Source of the DNA: Psychrobacter sp. GP33
GTDB lineage: Bacteria > Pseudomonadota > Gammaproteobacteria > Pseudomonadales > Moraxellaceae
Direction of reading: 5' to 3'
Length of the DNA stretch: 64,000 nucleotides
Assembly: GCF_014119005.1 (NCBI RefSeq)
Contig: NZ_JACGYX010000006.1
Span: 1-64,000, forward strand
The notes below the pieces were generated by a model that made no database searches, was not told the DNA's origin, and worked only from the letters and a program-made list of their open reading frames with translations. Below are positions 9,046 to 19,700 of the stretch, piece by piece (the stretch's first letter is position 1; each line of letters starts with the position of its first letter). A program made the position numbers and the translations under genes.

Positions 9046-10368
9046 CTAGAGCATTTTTTGGAAAACTTTTGAGTTGCGGCCATTGTTATATTGCTGCTGG
9101 CGTGCTTCAGGTAGAGCGCTGGCATCGACTTCTACAAAGCCGTGCTCAACAAACCAATGCGCGGTACGGGTGGTTAATACAAACAACCTTTGCATTCCAT
9201 GACTGCGCGCTTGCTGCTCCAAAAATGCTAATAAATCAGCACCACGGCTACCACTGCGGTATTCAGGGTGTACTGCCACGCACGCCACTTCTGCCGAAGT
9301 CTCATCAAGTGGATTAAGCGAAGCACAGCCCAAAATCATCCCGTCACGTTCAATCACGCTATAGTTGTCAATCTCTTGCTCTAAACGTTCGCGCGAGCGT
9401 GCTACCAAAATTCCTTGTTCTTCAAGTGGGGTCAGCAGTTCAAGCATACCAACCACATCATCAATATTGGCACGGCGAATCTCTTCATACGGATCATGGC
9501 TGATCAAGGTGCCAGAGCCGTCACGAGTGAAGAGCTCTTCAAGTAACGCCCCATCTTTGGCATAAGAGATGATATGAGTACGATGCACGCCTTGACGACA
9601 GGCGCTGCTGGCACAATGCAAGAAGTAATTAATCTCACAATTTAAGTCGCGTCCACGTAAAAAACGATCGACTTCATTTGGAATCATCTCGCGCAGTAAA
9701 CGGTCATTGTCATTAATGCCCGTTTCTTCGCCTAATAAAATAAGCTTATCGGCACCCAGTGCTACTGCTGCGCTTAACGCCACATCTTCTGCCAGTAAAT
9801 TAAACACTTCACCAGTAGCTGAATAGCCCATTGAGCCCAAAATCACAATATGGTCATGCAATAAGTTATTTTTAATGGCTTCCACATCAATAGAGCGCAC
9901 TTCACCGGTCATCTGATAATCAACGCCATCACGAACGCCGTAAGGACGTGCGGTGACAAAATTACCTGAAATGGCGTCAATACGTGAGCCATACATGGGC
10001 GAATTTGCCAGTCCCATAGACAGTTGGGCTTCAAGTTGAAGGCGAATTGCACCAACTGCTTGCAAAATAGATGGCATAGCAACGCGTGGCGTCACACGAA
10101 TATCTTGATGCAGCGCCGCGGCAATACCTGCCTCTTTAATATTTTTTTCAATTTGCGGGCGGGCACCGTGAACTAATACCAACTTAATACCTAAGCTGTG
10201 CAATAACGCAAAATCATGAATTAAGGTGCTAAAGTTAGGATGATTGACCGCCTCACCACCGAACATAATCACGAATGTCTTGCCGCGATGGGTATTAATG
10301 TAGGGGGCTGAGTTGCGGAACCAATGGACGTATTCTGGATTGATCTGAGGCATGGCGCTAGTAGTCAT
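9046..10368 (-). CDS. argA: Amino-acid N-acetyltransferase (N-acetylglutamate synthase)
   Basis: ArgA makes N-acetylglutamate from glutamate and acetyl-CoA, the first step of arginine biosynthesis, in the cytoplasm. The 440-residue protein has the classical two domains: an amino-acid-kinase-like domain (about 1-290; YINTHRGKTFVIMFGGEA, LVHGARPQIE, SGNFVTARPYGVRDGVDY) and a C-terminal GNAT domain (about 295-440) with the acetyl-CoA loop VAVHPEYRSGSRG and RLFVLTTRTAHWFVEHGF. The N-terminal RNSAPYINTHRGKTF closely matches E. coli ArgA. The kinase-like domain normally binds arginine for feedback inhibition. I see no strong Shine-Dalgarno sequence before the ATG. No other arg gene is nearby. Confidence 0.95.
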   Translation of the reverse strand: MTTSAMPQINPEYVHWFRNSAPYINTHRGKTFVIMFGGEAVNHPNFSTLIHDFALLHSLGIKLVLVHGARPQIEKNIKEAGIAAALHQDIRVTPRVAMPSILQAVGAIRLQLEAQLSMGLANSPMYGSRIDAISGNFVTARPYGVRDGVDYQMTGEVRSIDVEAIKNNLLHDHIVILGSMGYSATGEVFNLLAEDVALSAAVALGADKLILLGEETGINDNDRLLREMIPNEVDRFLRGRDLNCEINYFLHCASSACRQGVHRTHIISYAKDGALLEELFTRDGSGTLISHDPYEEIRRANIDDVVGMLELLTPLEEQGILVARSRERLEQEIDNYSVIERDGMILGCASLNPLDETSAEVACVAVHPEYRSGSRGADLLAFLEQQARSHGMQRLFVLTTRTAHWFVEHGFVEVDASALPEARQQQYNNGRNSKVFQKML

Positions 10369-10406
10369 AATAGGAGCAATTATAGTTAGAATAAAGGAGA
10401 AGGAAT

Positions 10407-10420
10407 GACAAAAATTTGTC
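10407..10420. promoter_or_regulatory. Short inverted repeat upstream of argA
   Basis: GACAAA-AA-TTTGTC lies 39 bases upstream of the argA start codon. It does not look like a standard ARG box. The rest of the 490-base interval 10369-10859 between the divergent argA and exported-protein genes shows no ORF and no clear promoter to me. Confidence 0.25.
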
Positions 10421-10859
10421 GAACGTTAAAGATTTACCATAGCAAAAAATGTCGATATGAGCTATCTTTTTATTTTGAGCAAAACAATGCTACTCTATAG
10501 TTGTATTATACAGAAGCGCAACAAGGCGTTAGGATGATGCTAAAACGTTTTTGTTATGCTACGCTTTGCTAACATTGTTTATGACTTATAGTTGTAGGAA
10601 GTAGCCTATATCTGGCGTAGCTATAATTTTAACTGTCCGATTTAGTAATTGTCTTATTTAGTAGTTATTTTCTTTAGCAATTAGCTGCTTTAATAGTTAT
10701 TTGCGTCATAGCGTTATTACCTTAATCTTGGCGTATGTTTTGAGTCTCCTTTAGTAACCTGTTGATACCTCCTATATCCCATTACAACGCGTGGCTGTCC
10801 TATTGCTGCTCCTTGTAGGCACCGTTTTACCGATACATTAACTAGGAATAATAATTATT

Positions 10860-11444
10860 ATGAAAAAAAGCAACCAATTTGCCAATCCATTTGCTGCATG
10901 GACGGGTCATCGCTTATTTCACGTTGTTGCTGGCACCTTAGTTGGCGCGATGGCAGTGACACAAGCATCCGCTATGTTGCCCACGCCAGAGCCGACGATT
11001 AGCGGTCCAATCGCTGTGCAATCGGCAGACAATAATAGTCGCTCGACCAGTCAGGCAATAAACAGCAAAATAACGGCTTCTTTGATAAGCGTTGATCCTA
11101 ATGGTAAAGAACTATTGGTGCCTGTGACGGGCAGTACGCGTTTGCAGTCTGGTAATATCTTAGAGTATCAAGGTCTGTTTACCAATACCAATCCGGATAG
11201 AGTGCGTAAAATGACGGTGACCATGACCATTCCTGAGCAAGTTGAAATGCTGGGTGGTATGGCACCAGATTTCCCATTTGGTAGTGCGGATGGCAATACT
11301 TTTGCCCGTATGCCGCTACGTGCCAATATTGATGGTAAGCTGCAAGAAGTGCCGTTAACTTTTTACAAAGCTGTCCGTTGGGATTTAGAAGGTTTAGGGT
11401 TAAATGAGACCGTTATGGTTAAATACCGCGCTCGCGTTAAGTAA
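10860..11444 (+). CDS. Exported protein of unknown function
   Basis: A 194-residue protein with a clear Sec signal peptide (MKKSN start, hydrophobic segment about 20-34, likely cut after ASA near residue 38). The mature part is beta-strand-like: KITASLISVDPNGKE, GNILEYQGLFTNTNPDRV, MTVTMTIPEQVEML and WDLEGLGLNETVMVKYRARV. This resembles the Ig-like 'DUF11/conserved repeat' type of surface or periplasmic domain, with the phrase 'L-x-Y-x-x-x-x-x-N' before a strand, but I cannot assign it firmly. AGGAATAATAATTATT precedes the ATG. It stands alone in a long non-coding stretch and ends at a shared terminator. Confidence 0.7.
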   Translation: MKKSNQFANPFAAWTGHRLFHVVAGTLVGAMAVTQASAMLPTPEPTISGPIAVQSADNNSRSTSQAINSKITASLISVDPNGKELLVPVTGSTRLQSGNILEYQGLFTNTNPDRVRKMTVTMTIPEQVEMLGGMAPDFPFGSADGNTFARMPLRANIDGKLQEVPLTFYKAVRWDLEGLGLNETVMVKYRARVK

Positions 11445-11503
11445 CTATTAAGAACTAAAATATCTATAGCCAAATAGATAAAATGGTTTAACGATAGATA
11501 GTA

Positions 11504-11541
11504 AAAAAAGCACGACAGTGAATGACTGTGGTGCTTTTTTG
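11504..11541. terminator. Bidirectional terminator
   Basis: The stem AAAAAAGCAC-ACAGT / ACTGT-GTGCTTTTTT, with one G/G mismatch and a 5-base loop, is flanked by A- and T-runs. It lies between the convergent exported-protein gene and the patatin-like gene and can serve both. Confidence 0.8.
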
Positions 11542-11567
11542 TTTTTATATAAATCATTATTTAACGT

Positions 11568-12629
11568 TTAAAGCGTGGCGTATTTGCTATTGGACTTTTC
11601 AATAATTAATTGTTTGATGGCGGCAATTTGTGAGGTCGTAGCTTGCATGCCAGCATTGATTAAGGCACGGCGCTGGCTAGTATCTAAGGAGCTTATTTGA
11701 CTGACGTTAGGCGTAATGACGATGTCAGCGCGTTGCCGTTCAAGTCGAGATGAGGTAGTAGTAGCCACGGCATTACTGCTGACATTTGCCATGACATTAT
11801 ATTCTAATAAGCCCCAAAAGCTACTTAACGAGGTGATAGTTGGTAATTTAGTAACCGTTGGTGCTATATTACTTTTCTTAGCATCCGTACTATTAGTACT
11901 ATTGTTTTTAGCGCCAGTATGCGGGTCAGTGACGTCAACAGCAATGATAATATCTGCGCCCAAATCGCGAGCGCTATCAACGGGCACCAAACTGACCACG
12001 CCACCATCAACATATTTTTTGCCCACCTGTTCTGGAATGCGCGGGGCAATAAAAATATTAGGGACACTACAAGAAGCTTGCACGGCAAGACCAGCATCGC
12101 CCGTTGTAAAGACGGCTTTGGTTAACGTGTTCTTTTCCGCAGCAATCGCGGCAAAGGTAATGGGAAAGGTTTCAATTGGACGCCCGCCAACTTTATTATT
12201 AATAAAGTTTTTAAGTTTTATCCCTTCAATAAAGCCTTGATTTGATAAAGTGAAATCCATCAGCGCACTATCGGGCGTGCTTAAGGCAATTTTTTCCAAT
12301 TCAGTAGAGTTATAGCCGCTGGCGTATAGACTACCCACCAAACTACCCACACTGGTACCCACCACCAAGGTTGGGGTGATGCCGTTTTCTTCTAACGCTT
12401 TAATCACGCCGACATGGGCAAAGCCTTTGGCACCGCCGCCGCCTAATACCAAAGCGACACTTGGAATATAGGGTTCTGGAGCTGCCTGTATAGGGTTGGC
12501 ACTAGGGATGCTATTGCAAGCACTGGTCAATACAGCAAGCGCACTAATAAGGCTGGCGCGCTGCCAGTATGATAAGATTATTGTGCTTATTATGCGCTGT
12601 ATAGTAGAGGGTAAGGGATGAGCAAACAT
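11568..12629 (-). CDS. Patatin-like phospholipase family lipoprotein (RssA/NTE-like)
   Basis: A 353-residue patatin-domain serine hydrolase. The oxyanion loop is GGGGAKGFAHVG (63-74), the nucleophile Ser93 is in GTSVGS, and the catalytic Asp of the Ser-Asp dyad is in YVDGGVVSLVP. The N-terminus carries a hydrophobic segment followed by the lipobox LTSAC (Cys38), so it is probably an acylated periplasmic lipoprotein rather than cytoplasmic like E. coli RssA. The frame is open 15 codons further, but the Met at 12629 has AAGGTATATCT upstream and gives the better signal. The last 120 residues are Ser/Thr/Asn-rich. It likely hydrolyses acyl chains of phospholipids; the substrate is unknown. Confidence 0.82.
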   Translation of the reverse strand: MFAHPLPSTIQRIISTIILSYWQRASLISALAVLTSACNSIPSANPIQAAPEPYIPSVALVLGGGGAKGFAHVGVIKALEENGITPTLVVGTSVGSLVGSLYASGYNSTELEKIALSTPDSALMDFTLSNQGFIEGIKLKNFINNKVGGRPIETFPITFAAIAAEKNTLTKAVFTTGDAGLAVQASCSVPNIFIAPRIPEQVGKKYVDGGVVSLVPVDSARDLGADIIIAVDVTDPHTGAKNNSTNSTDAKKSNIAPTVTKLPTITSLSSFWGLLEYNVMANVSSNAVATTTSSRLERQRADIVITPNVSQISSLDTSQRRALINAGMQATTSQIAAIKQLIIEKSNSKYATL

Positions 12630-12873
12630 AGATATACCTTGAAAATAGTCGTAGCATTTTTGAATAGTTATCATATTTTAAACGTATGGATAATTGACCC
12701 TTTATAAGATAGACATCATGACTAGCAGGTTAAGATAGCAAGGTAAATAGCTAGACGCATCATTACCAAATCGCTTAGCATAAGCAATACCTTTGTCAGC
12801 TATAATGACCGTCATATATTATTTTTAATCGCTACTATAGACGTTTACCAATCAATGGGTTAGGACATTTTTG

Positions 12874-15231
12874 ATGCCAATATCTGCCAGCCGCCCCGCT
12901 ATTTCAGCCATGTCTGCGCCTATGAGTAAGGGTCATGCGCCATCGTCATTAGATATGCCAGTGACGGCGCTGGCAGGCGTTGGGGTTAAGGTGGCGGAGC
13001 AATTGGCACAATTAGGCATTGAGCGCATTTTTGATTTATTACTGCATCTACCGCGTGCTTATGAAGACCGCAGCCGTATTGTCGCGATAGGGGATGTGGC
13101 ACATGGGCAGTCGGCATTGATCACAGGTCGCGTGGTGCATGTGGATAATAAGCGTAGCGGCATGACGGTAATTATAGAAGATGCAACCGGCAGTATCTCA
13201 TTACGTTTTTTTAAGGTATATCCTGGGTTAGCGCAAACCATGAGTGTCGGCACGCATTTGCAGCTGTTCGGTGAAGTGAAGGTCAGTCGCTATGGCAAGC
13301 AGCTGCACCATCCAGAATATCAAGTCATCACCGATAGTGCGGCAATCGTCGATACCGGGCTGCAGCCAATTTATCCAACGGTCAAAGGCTTACATCAAAA
13401 TAAACTACGTACGTTGATTAAATTGGCATTGCAAACCGTGCGTAGCCAAGGTCTACCGATGACCCTGTTTACGCCTAATGATTTTGCGGTGGTTGCTGAT
13501 ATGCCGTTAGCGCCTTTTACGCCTATAAGAAAACAGATTGCAGAGACGGGCGAGCCGGAAGATATATTTTCTATGCTGGCGCAACGTGTGCCGGAAAACC
13601 AGGTTCAAAAAGCAAATCCTACGAGTTATGAGGTTGCCAATACTAGCTTCAATCTCAATTCTAACACCAGCCCACACCATTCAACGGCTCATAATGTCTA
13701 TAACTTAACAATATTTGAAGCCTTAGTATTACTGCATACGCCACCGATTTATACTGAGATTACTCAGCAATATGAGCTATTAACGCAATTAAGTGCGCGC
13801 AGCCATGCGGCTTGCCAGCGTCTTATCATTGAAGAATTAACCGCGCATCAGCTCAGCCTGTTATATCGGCGTCAGCAATTGCATCAACATAAAGCCCCGA
13901 AATGTGCCATTCAAAGCCCGACTACCGAGCAGTTATTTGCCGCGTTGCCGTTTAGCTTAACAGGGGCGCAAACGCGCGTTATGAAGGACATCACTGCGGA
14001 TATGGCAACGTCGATTCCGATGCTGCGCTTGGTGCAAGGAGATGTGGGCGCTGGTAAAACCTTGGTGGCGGCAGGCGCGGCAGGATTTGCGCTCGATAGT
14101 GGCTGGCAAGTGGCGGTGATGGCACCGACGGAGATACTTGCAGAGCAGCATTTAGTCAATTTTAAGCAGTGGTTTGAGCCGTTAGGTATTGGTGTCGGCT
14201 GGCTGGCGGGTAAACAAACCGCCAAGCAGCGCCGCGAAGCGTTAGAAGCAGTGGCGGAAAATACGGTGCAAGTGGTCGTCGGTACTCATGCCTTATTCCA
14301 AGAGCAAGTACAATTTGCCAAATTGGGCTTGGTGATTATTGATGAGCAGCACCGATTTGGCGTTGAGCAGCGGATGGCGTTGACTAATAAAGGCGTTACT
14401 GGCAGCACGCCGCATCAACTGATTATGACCGCAACGCCTATTCCGCGTACCTTGGCGATGAGTGTCTATGGCGATATGGATACGTCCATCATTGATGAAT
14501 TGCCGCCGGGGCGTACCCCAATTACCACGGTGACCATTGACCGCAATCGCCGTGATGAGGTGATTGAACGTATCGCGGTTAATTGTGAAGCAGGTCGGCA
14601 AGCGTATTGGGTCTGCTCATTGGTAGAGGAGTCGACCGCCCTCGATGCGCAAGCGGCGGAAGCGACGTATGAAGATTTAAATGAGCGCTTAGATATTCGT
14701 ATTGGCTTAGTCCATGGCAAGATGAAAGCGGTCGATAAGCAAGCGGTGATGCACGCCTTTAAAACTGGACAACTGGATTTGTTAATTGCTACGACTGTGA
14801 TTGAAGTTGGCGTCGATGTGCCGAATGCCTCATTAATGGTCATTGAAAATGCGGAACGGTTGGGTTTATCGCAATTGCATCAATTACGTGGTCGTGTCGG
14901 GCGTGGCTCAACTAAAAGCTATTGTGTGCTGCTATATCAAACCCCATTATCAGAAACTGGTACGGAACGACTTAATGTGCTGCGTGAAAGTACTGATGGT
15001 TTTGTCATTGCCCAAAAAGACTTAGAGCTGCGTGGTCCTGGCGAATTATTAGGCAAACGCCAAACTGGTAATGTTGGCTATTATTTAGCAGACCTTATTC
15101 GTGATGAGCAGCTGTTTGCCATTGCTCAGCGACTGGCAAAACATATTATCAGCAATCCTGCGCGCAAAGCCGATGTCAGCCAACTTATTCAGCGCTGGAT
15201 GCCGGAAGCAAGTCGTTATACCAATGCGTAA
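12874..15231 (+). CDS. recG: ATP-dependent DNA helicase RecG
   Basis: RecG remodels stalled replication forks and branch-migrates Holliday junctions. The protein has an N-terminal OB-fold wedge domain (about 25-170), then superfamily 2 helicase lobes with Walker A GDVGAGKT (389-396), DEQH box (490-493), TATPIPRTLAMS, LVHGKMK, TTVIEVGVDVPNA and QLRGRVGRG. At 785 residues it is some 90 longer than the 693-residue E. coli enzyme. The excess is a Met/Ser/Ala-rich N-terminus of about 25 residues and an Asn/Ser/His-rich insertion at about 228-277, between wedge and helicase parts. TAGGA at 12861 lies 8 bases before ATG 12874; an adjacent TTG at 12871 is a less likely start. Confidence 0.96.
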   Translation: MPISASRPAISAMSAPMSKGHAPSSLDMPVTALAGVGVKVAEQLAQLGIERIFDLLLHLPRAYEDRSRIVAIGDVAHGQSALITGRVVHVDNKRSGMTVIIEDATGSISLRFFKVYPGLAQTMSVGTHLQLFGEVKVSRYGKQLHHPEYQVITDSAAIVDTGLQPIYPTVKGLHQNKLRTLIKLALQTVRSQGLPMTLFTPNDFAVVADMPLAPFTPIRKQIAETGEPEDIFSMLAQRVPENQVQKANPTSYEVANTSFNLNSNTSPHHSTAHNVYNLTIFEALVLLHTPPIYTEITQQYELLTQLSARSHAACQRLIIEELTAHQLSLLYRRQQLHQHKAPKCAIQSPTTEQLFAALPFSLTGAQTRVMKDITADMATSIPMLRLVQGDVGAGKTLVAAGAAGFALDSGWQVAVMAPTEILAEQHLVNFKQWFEPLGIGVGWLAGKQTAKQRREALEAVAENTVQVVVGTHALFQEQVQFAKLGLVIIDEQHRFGVEQRMALTNKGVTGSTPHQLIMTATPIPRTLAMSVYGDMDTSIIDELPPGRTPITTVTIDRNRRDEVIERIAVNCEAGRQAYWVCSLVEESTALDAQAAEATYEDLNERLDIRIGLVHGKMKAVDKQAVMHAFKTGQLDLLIATTVIEVGVDVPNASLMVIENAERLGLSQLHQLRGRVGRGSTKSYCVLLYQTPLSETGTERLNVLRESTDGFVIAQKDLELRGPGELLGKRQTGNVGYYLADLIRDEQLFAIAQRLAKHIISNPARKADVSQLIQRWMPEASRYTNA

Positions 15232-15385
15232 TGGCTATGAATAGCTTAATGACGTTGGCTCGATTGCAGATTTATACTGGTTTACCACCTAGTACTGACC
15301 AATTAGTATTTAGCATTGAATGTTTTAACATTCTACCTTTTACACGTTCAGTTTTTATTATTGCGCTGACCTATAGAGATCCTTT

Positions 15386-16729
15386 ATGAGTGACTTTCAA
15401 GAACCCAATACTGAGCAAGAAGACCCTGCAACGTTGCCACCGGATTCAGAGCTGCCGCCTTATCGTCAACCTGATGCAATGGCAAAAAAACCTGCGTCAA
15501 AATATCCATTATGGTTGTTACCGGTCATGGCTGTGATGCTGGTTTTGGGCGTCTTATTAGGTAAATATTGGGGCGATAATAAGAGCACCGATGAGACATT
15601 AGGCAGCACGGATAGCGTCAATCAAGTGCAATCCAATACTGATAGTAATAGTTCGACATCCTTGAGTGCGCCTGAGCAAACTGTCTTATCTGTTGAAGTC
15701 ATTTCCCCAAGTCAAGATAGCTTAGGCAACACTTTAAGCGCAGATGGCACGATAGCGGCAAAAGATACTGCCAGCGTTAGTGCCAAGGTTAATGGAGTAG
15801 CAATTGAGCGCATTCTTGTGGAAGAAGGGTCTCAGGTAAAAGCCGGTCAAGTACTGGCAATATTCGACACCGCTGCTCTGCAACAGCAAGTCTTACAAGC
15901 CCAAGCCGATGTCGCAGAAGCAGAAGCGGCGCTGGTCAATGCCAAATCTGAGGCGGCACGCGTGTTACCGCTACTTGAAATTGATGCGATTAGTAAGCAA
16001 GAAGCCGATCGCTATCGCAGCACCAGAATACGCGCTGAAGCCAGCTTAGATGCCGCTAGAGCCAGACTGAATACGCAGCGCTTAAACTTAAGTAATGCCA
16101 ATGTTGTCGCACCCGTAAGCGGCGTTATCAGTGAAAAAATGGTAGAAGTAGGAATGGTGGCTGGCAATGATCCATTATTTACCATTATTAAAGACGGTAT
16201 TTTAGAGTGGCAAGCGACCCTTGATCCTAAGCTTGTAGGTGAGGTAAAGGTAGGCACACCAGTAAAAGTGAGCTTACCAAAAGAGCAATCGGTAATGGGC
16301 GAAGTGAGCCGTATTGCCCCAACTGCAGATAAAAACCGTCAAATTACTATTTATGCGATTTTGGCAAAAAATTCTGCTGTACGTGCAGGCATGTATCAAA
16401 AAGGTGAGTTTCAATTGGGCAGCGCCAGTATGCAAACCGTGCCCAGCAGCGCCATTGTCAGTAATGATGGTTACGATTATGTGATGCTGGTTACCGATGT
16501 AAAAACTGAAGGTGAGAAAACTGAGACTGCCAAAGTTATTGGGCGTATCCAGCAGTTACGCGTCACTTTAGGAGAGCGTATTGGTGATAAAGTTGCTATT
16601 GCTGAACCGATTCCTGCGGACAGTCAATTGGTCAAGCAAGGTGGCAGCTTTCTAAATGATGGCGACTTGGTGCAAGTGGTAGCTAGTAAGGATAATAAAG
16701 ACAATAACGACAAGCTACCACGCTCATGA
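15386..16729 (+). CDS. RND efflux periplasmic adaptor (membrane fusion protein)
   Basis: A 447-residue adaptor that would bridge the RND pump encoded by the next gene to an outer-membrane channel. It has a cytoplasmic Pro/Glu-rich N-terminus, one transmembrane anchor (about 42-62; YPLWLLPVMAVMLVLGVLLG), a Ser/Thr/Asn-rich linker, then the usual order of lipoyl half (VEEGSQVKAGQVLAIFD), helical hairpin (QQQVLQAQADVAEAEAAL), second lipoyl half (VVAPVSGVISEKMVEVGM), beta-barrel and membrane-proximal domain. Unlike AcrA it shows no lipobox, so it is anchored by the helix. The stop overlaps the next start as ATGA, indicating translational coupling. No TetR-type regulator is adjacent. Confidence 0.92.
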   Translation: MSDFQEPNTEQEDPATLPPDSELPPYRQPDAMAKKPASKYPLWLLPVMAVMLVLGVLLGKYWGDNKSTDETLGSTDSVNQVQSNTDSNSSTSLSAPEQTVLSVEVISPSQDSLGNTLSADGTIAAKDTASVSAKVNGVAIERILVEEGSQVKAGQVLAIFDTAALQQQVLQAQADVAEAEAALVNAKSEAARVLPLLEIDAISKQEADRYRSTRIRAEASLDAARARLNTQRLNLSNANVVAPVSGVISEKMVEVGMVAGNDPLFTIIKDGILEWQATLDPKLVGEVKVGTPVKVSLPKEQSVMGEVSRIAPTADKNRQITIYAILAKNSAVRAGMYQKGEFQLGSASMQTVPSSAIVSNDGYDYVMLVTDVKTEGEKTETAKVIGRIQQLRVTLGERIGDKVAIAEPIPADSQLVKQGGSFLNDGDLVQVVASKDNKDNNDKLPRS

Positions 16730-19700
16730 ATCTAAATGCGTCGGCATATTCGATTAGAAATCCGCTTGTTGCTATCTTATTGTTTGTCTTATTAACAATG
16801 GGTGGCTTGTTTGGCTTTCGGCAAATGAAAGTGCAACAGTTCCCGGATATTGATTTGCCTGCGGTGGTGGTGACGATAACGTTACCCGGTGCTGCACCAG
16901 CTCAGTTAGAAAACGATGTGGCAAAAAAGATTGAAAATCGGCTGACCAGCATTACCGGTATCAAGCATATTCGTAGCACACTGCAAACGGGCGCAGCAAC
17001 CATTGTCACCGAGTTTGTGTTAGATAAAGACATTCAAGAAGCGGTCGATGATGTGCGCTCAGCTGTTGGTGAAGTGCGCGGCGATTTACCAGCCGCGGCA
17101 AATGATCCAATTATTACTAAGGTTTCTACCTCAGGATTTCCCGTCGTCACGTACTCTGTAACTGCCGATAATATGAGCGTTGAGGATTTATCTTGGTTTG
17201 TCGATGACACCATTACCAAGCGTTTATCCGATGTTCAAGGCGTTGGCTCAATCAGCCGTATCGGTGGGCTTGAGCGCCAAATTACGGTCGCGACTGACCC
17301 TATTGTCATGAGCGGATTACAGCTCTCTATCAGCCAGCTGTCACAGCAAATCGCTGCTATTCAACAGGACAGCTCTGGTGGTGAGGCAGAAGTTGGCAAT
17401 ACAACCCAAACGATTCGAGTATTAGGTGCGGTAGAACGCGCCCGCGAGTTGAACGACTTACAGATAGCGGTGCCGACTGGTGGCACGCAAGCACTGGGTC
17501 AAATGGCGCAAGTCACCGATGGCGCAGCAGACCCAAGCTCTATCGCCAAGCTTGATGATCAAACGGTGGTGGCATTTAACGTGACCCGTTCGCGCGGTGC
17601 CAGTGAAGTTGAGGTGATGGCGCTTGTCGATGAGGCGTTGAGCCAATTACATCAAGACATGCCTAATATTAGTATTGAAAAGGTGTATGACCGAGCAACG
17701 CCGATTGCTGAAGATTATCAAGCGTCGCTGCGGATGTTAATAGAAGGCGGTATTTTAGCTGTTATCGTAGTGTTCCTATTCTTGCGTAATATTCGTGCGA
17801 CCATTGTCACCGCTGTTGCATTGCCTTTATCCATTATTCCCACTTTTTTGGGCATGTACCTGTTTGATTTTAGTTTAAATATTATCTCATTATTGGCATT
17901 ATCCTTGGTCATTGGAGTGTTGGTCGATGATGCGATTGTTGAAGTTGAAAATATCATGCGCCATTTGCGTATGGGCAAAACGCCTTATGAAGCGGCAATG
18001 GAAGCGGCGGATGAGATTGGGCTTGCCGTAGTTGCCACGACCTTTACCCTCATTGCGGTGTTTTTACCGACGGCATTTATGGGCGGTATTGTTGGGCAAT
18101 TTTTCCGCCAATTTGGCTGGACAGCCGCGCTGGCTATTTTTGCCTCGTTATTGGTCGCGCGTCTGATAACTCCAATGATGGCGGCATATATTTTGCGCCC
18201 AGAAAAAAAGCACATTGAACGCCAAAGTCGCACGATGACGGGCTATTTAAAAATGGTCACATGGACATTGCATTATCGCTGGCTAACCATGGGCGTAACC
18301 TTGGTATTGTTTGTTGCCTCGCTGGGCCTAGTCAAGTTGCTACCGACTGCTTTTATTCCTGATAATGACATTGACCAGACGCGCGTTGAGATTGAGATGA
18401 CGCCAGATGTGGCGCTTGTTGACACGGAGCGGGTAGCGGCGCTGGCAAGTGCGCGTATCATGAGTTTACCTGAGGTGCGACATATTTTTACCTCAGTTGG
18501 AGAAGCACAAGCCGCAATGGGACCTAACGCTGGCTCAGGCAGTGGCAAGTCAAAAAATATTGCTGGACTCGACATCGTATTAGCGCCACGAGCAGAGCGT
18601 GGCTCAAAGCAAGAAATTGAACGCAAAATTAGTGCTATTGTTGCAGAAGTACCAAGCGCCCGTTTTACTGTTGGCTTATCAAGTGGCGGCGAGACCGGAT
18701 ATAATTTTTCCTTAAGCAGTACCAATCCTCAACTGTTAGAACAAACCGTACAAAAAATTATGAGCGATATCCGTGCGCTGCCGCTTGTTGGTGCAGTGAC
18801 CAGTGATCGCAGCTTGCCGCGCCAAGAACTGACAGTGACGCCTGATAGACTAGCAATGGCAGATAAAGGCGTGACCACCCAAGATATCGCGACCACGCTA
18901 CGCATTGCTACCGTAGGTGATTATGAGCAGCGATTATCAAAGCTCAATCTGGACACCCGCCAAATTCCTATTGTCATACGCCTGCCCGATGTCGCAAAAC
19001 AGAATGTCACTCAGTTAGAAGGTCTATATGTGCCAAGCGCCCGACCAGCAGGGCAAGGGGTACGGGTAGGAGAAGTGGCGGCGCTGAACTTTGGCACAGG
19101 ACCTGCGCAAATCAGCCGCTTAGACCGTGAGCGCGCCATCAGTATTACTGTGCAACCCACTAATGGTGAGCTTGGCGAGCTCGTGCAAGCCGTTAAAAAC
19201 ACACCGACCATACAAAACTTGCCAGCGTCAATTTCCATTATTGAACAAGGACAAGCGGAAAATATGGCAGAGCTGTTTAGCGGTTTTGTTATTGCCATGT
19301 CAGTAGGCATCGTCTGTATTTTGGGCGTATTAATATTATTATTTAAACGCCTATTACAACCGTTTACCATACTAATGGCACTTCCTTTGTCTATTGGCGG
19401 TGCTTTTGTAGGTTTGATAATTACTGGTAGTAGCTTATCGATGCCATCGATGATTGGTTTTATTATGCTAATGGGAATCGCCACTAAGAACTCAATTTTG
19501 CTGGTTGACTACGCACTGATAGCCCAGCGGCGTGGACTGGCACGATTTGATGCCATGATTGATGCTTGTCACAAGCGTGCGCGTCCGATTATTATGACCT
19601 CCATCGCAATGGGCGCTGGCATGTTGCCGCTGGTATTTGGTTGGGGCGAAGCAGATCCGACCTTTCGTCGTCCGATGGCAGCCGCGGTATTGGGCGGCTT

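Noticed and set aside
14466..14843. Long minus-strand ORFs within recG
   Set aside because: The recG frame carries all helicase motifs without a break; the antisense frames show only Ser/Thr/Arg-biased sequence.
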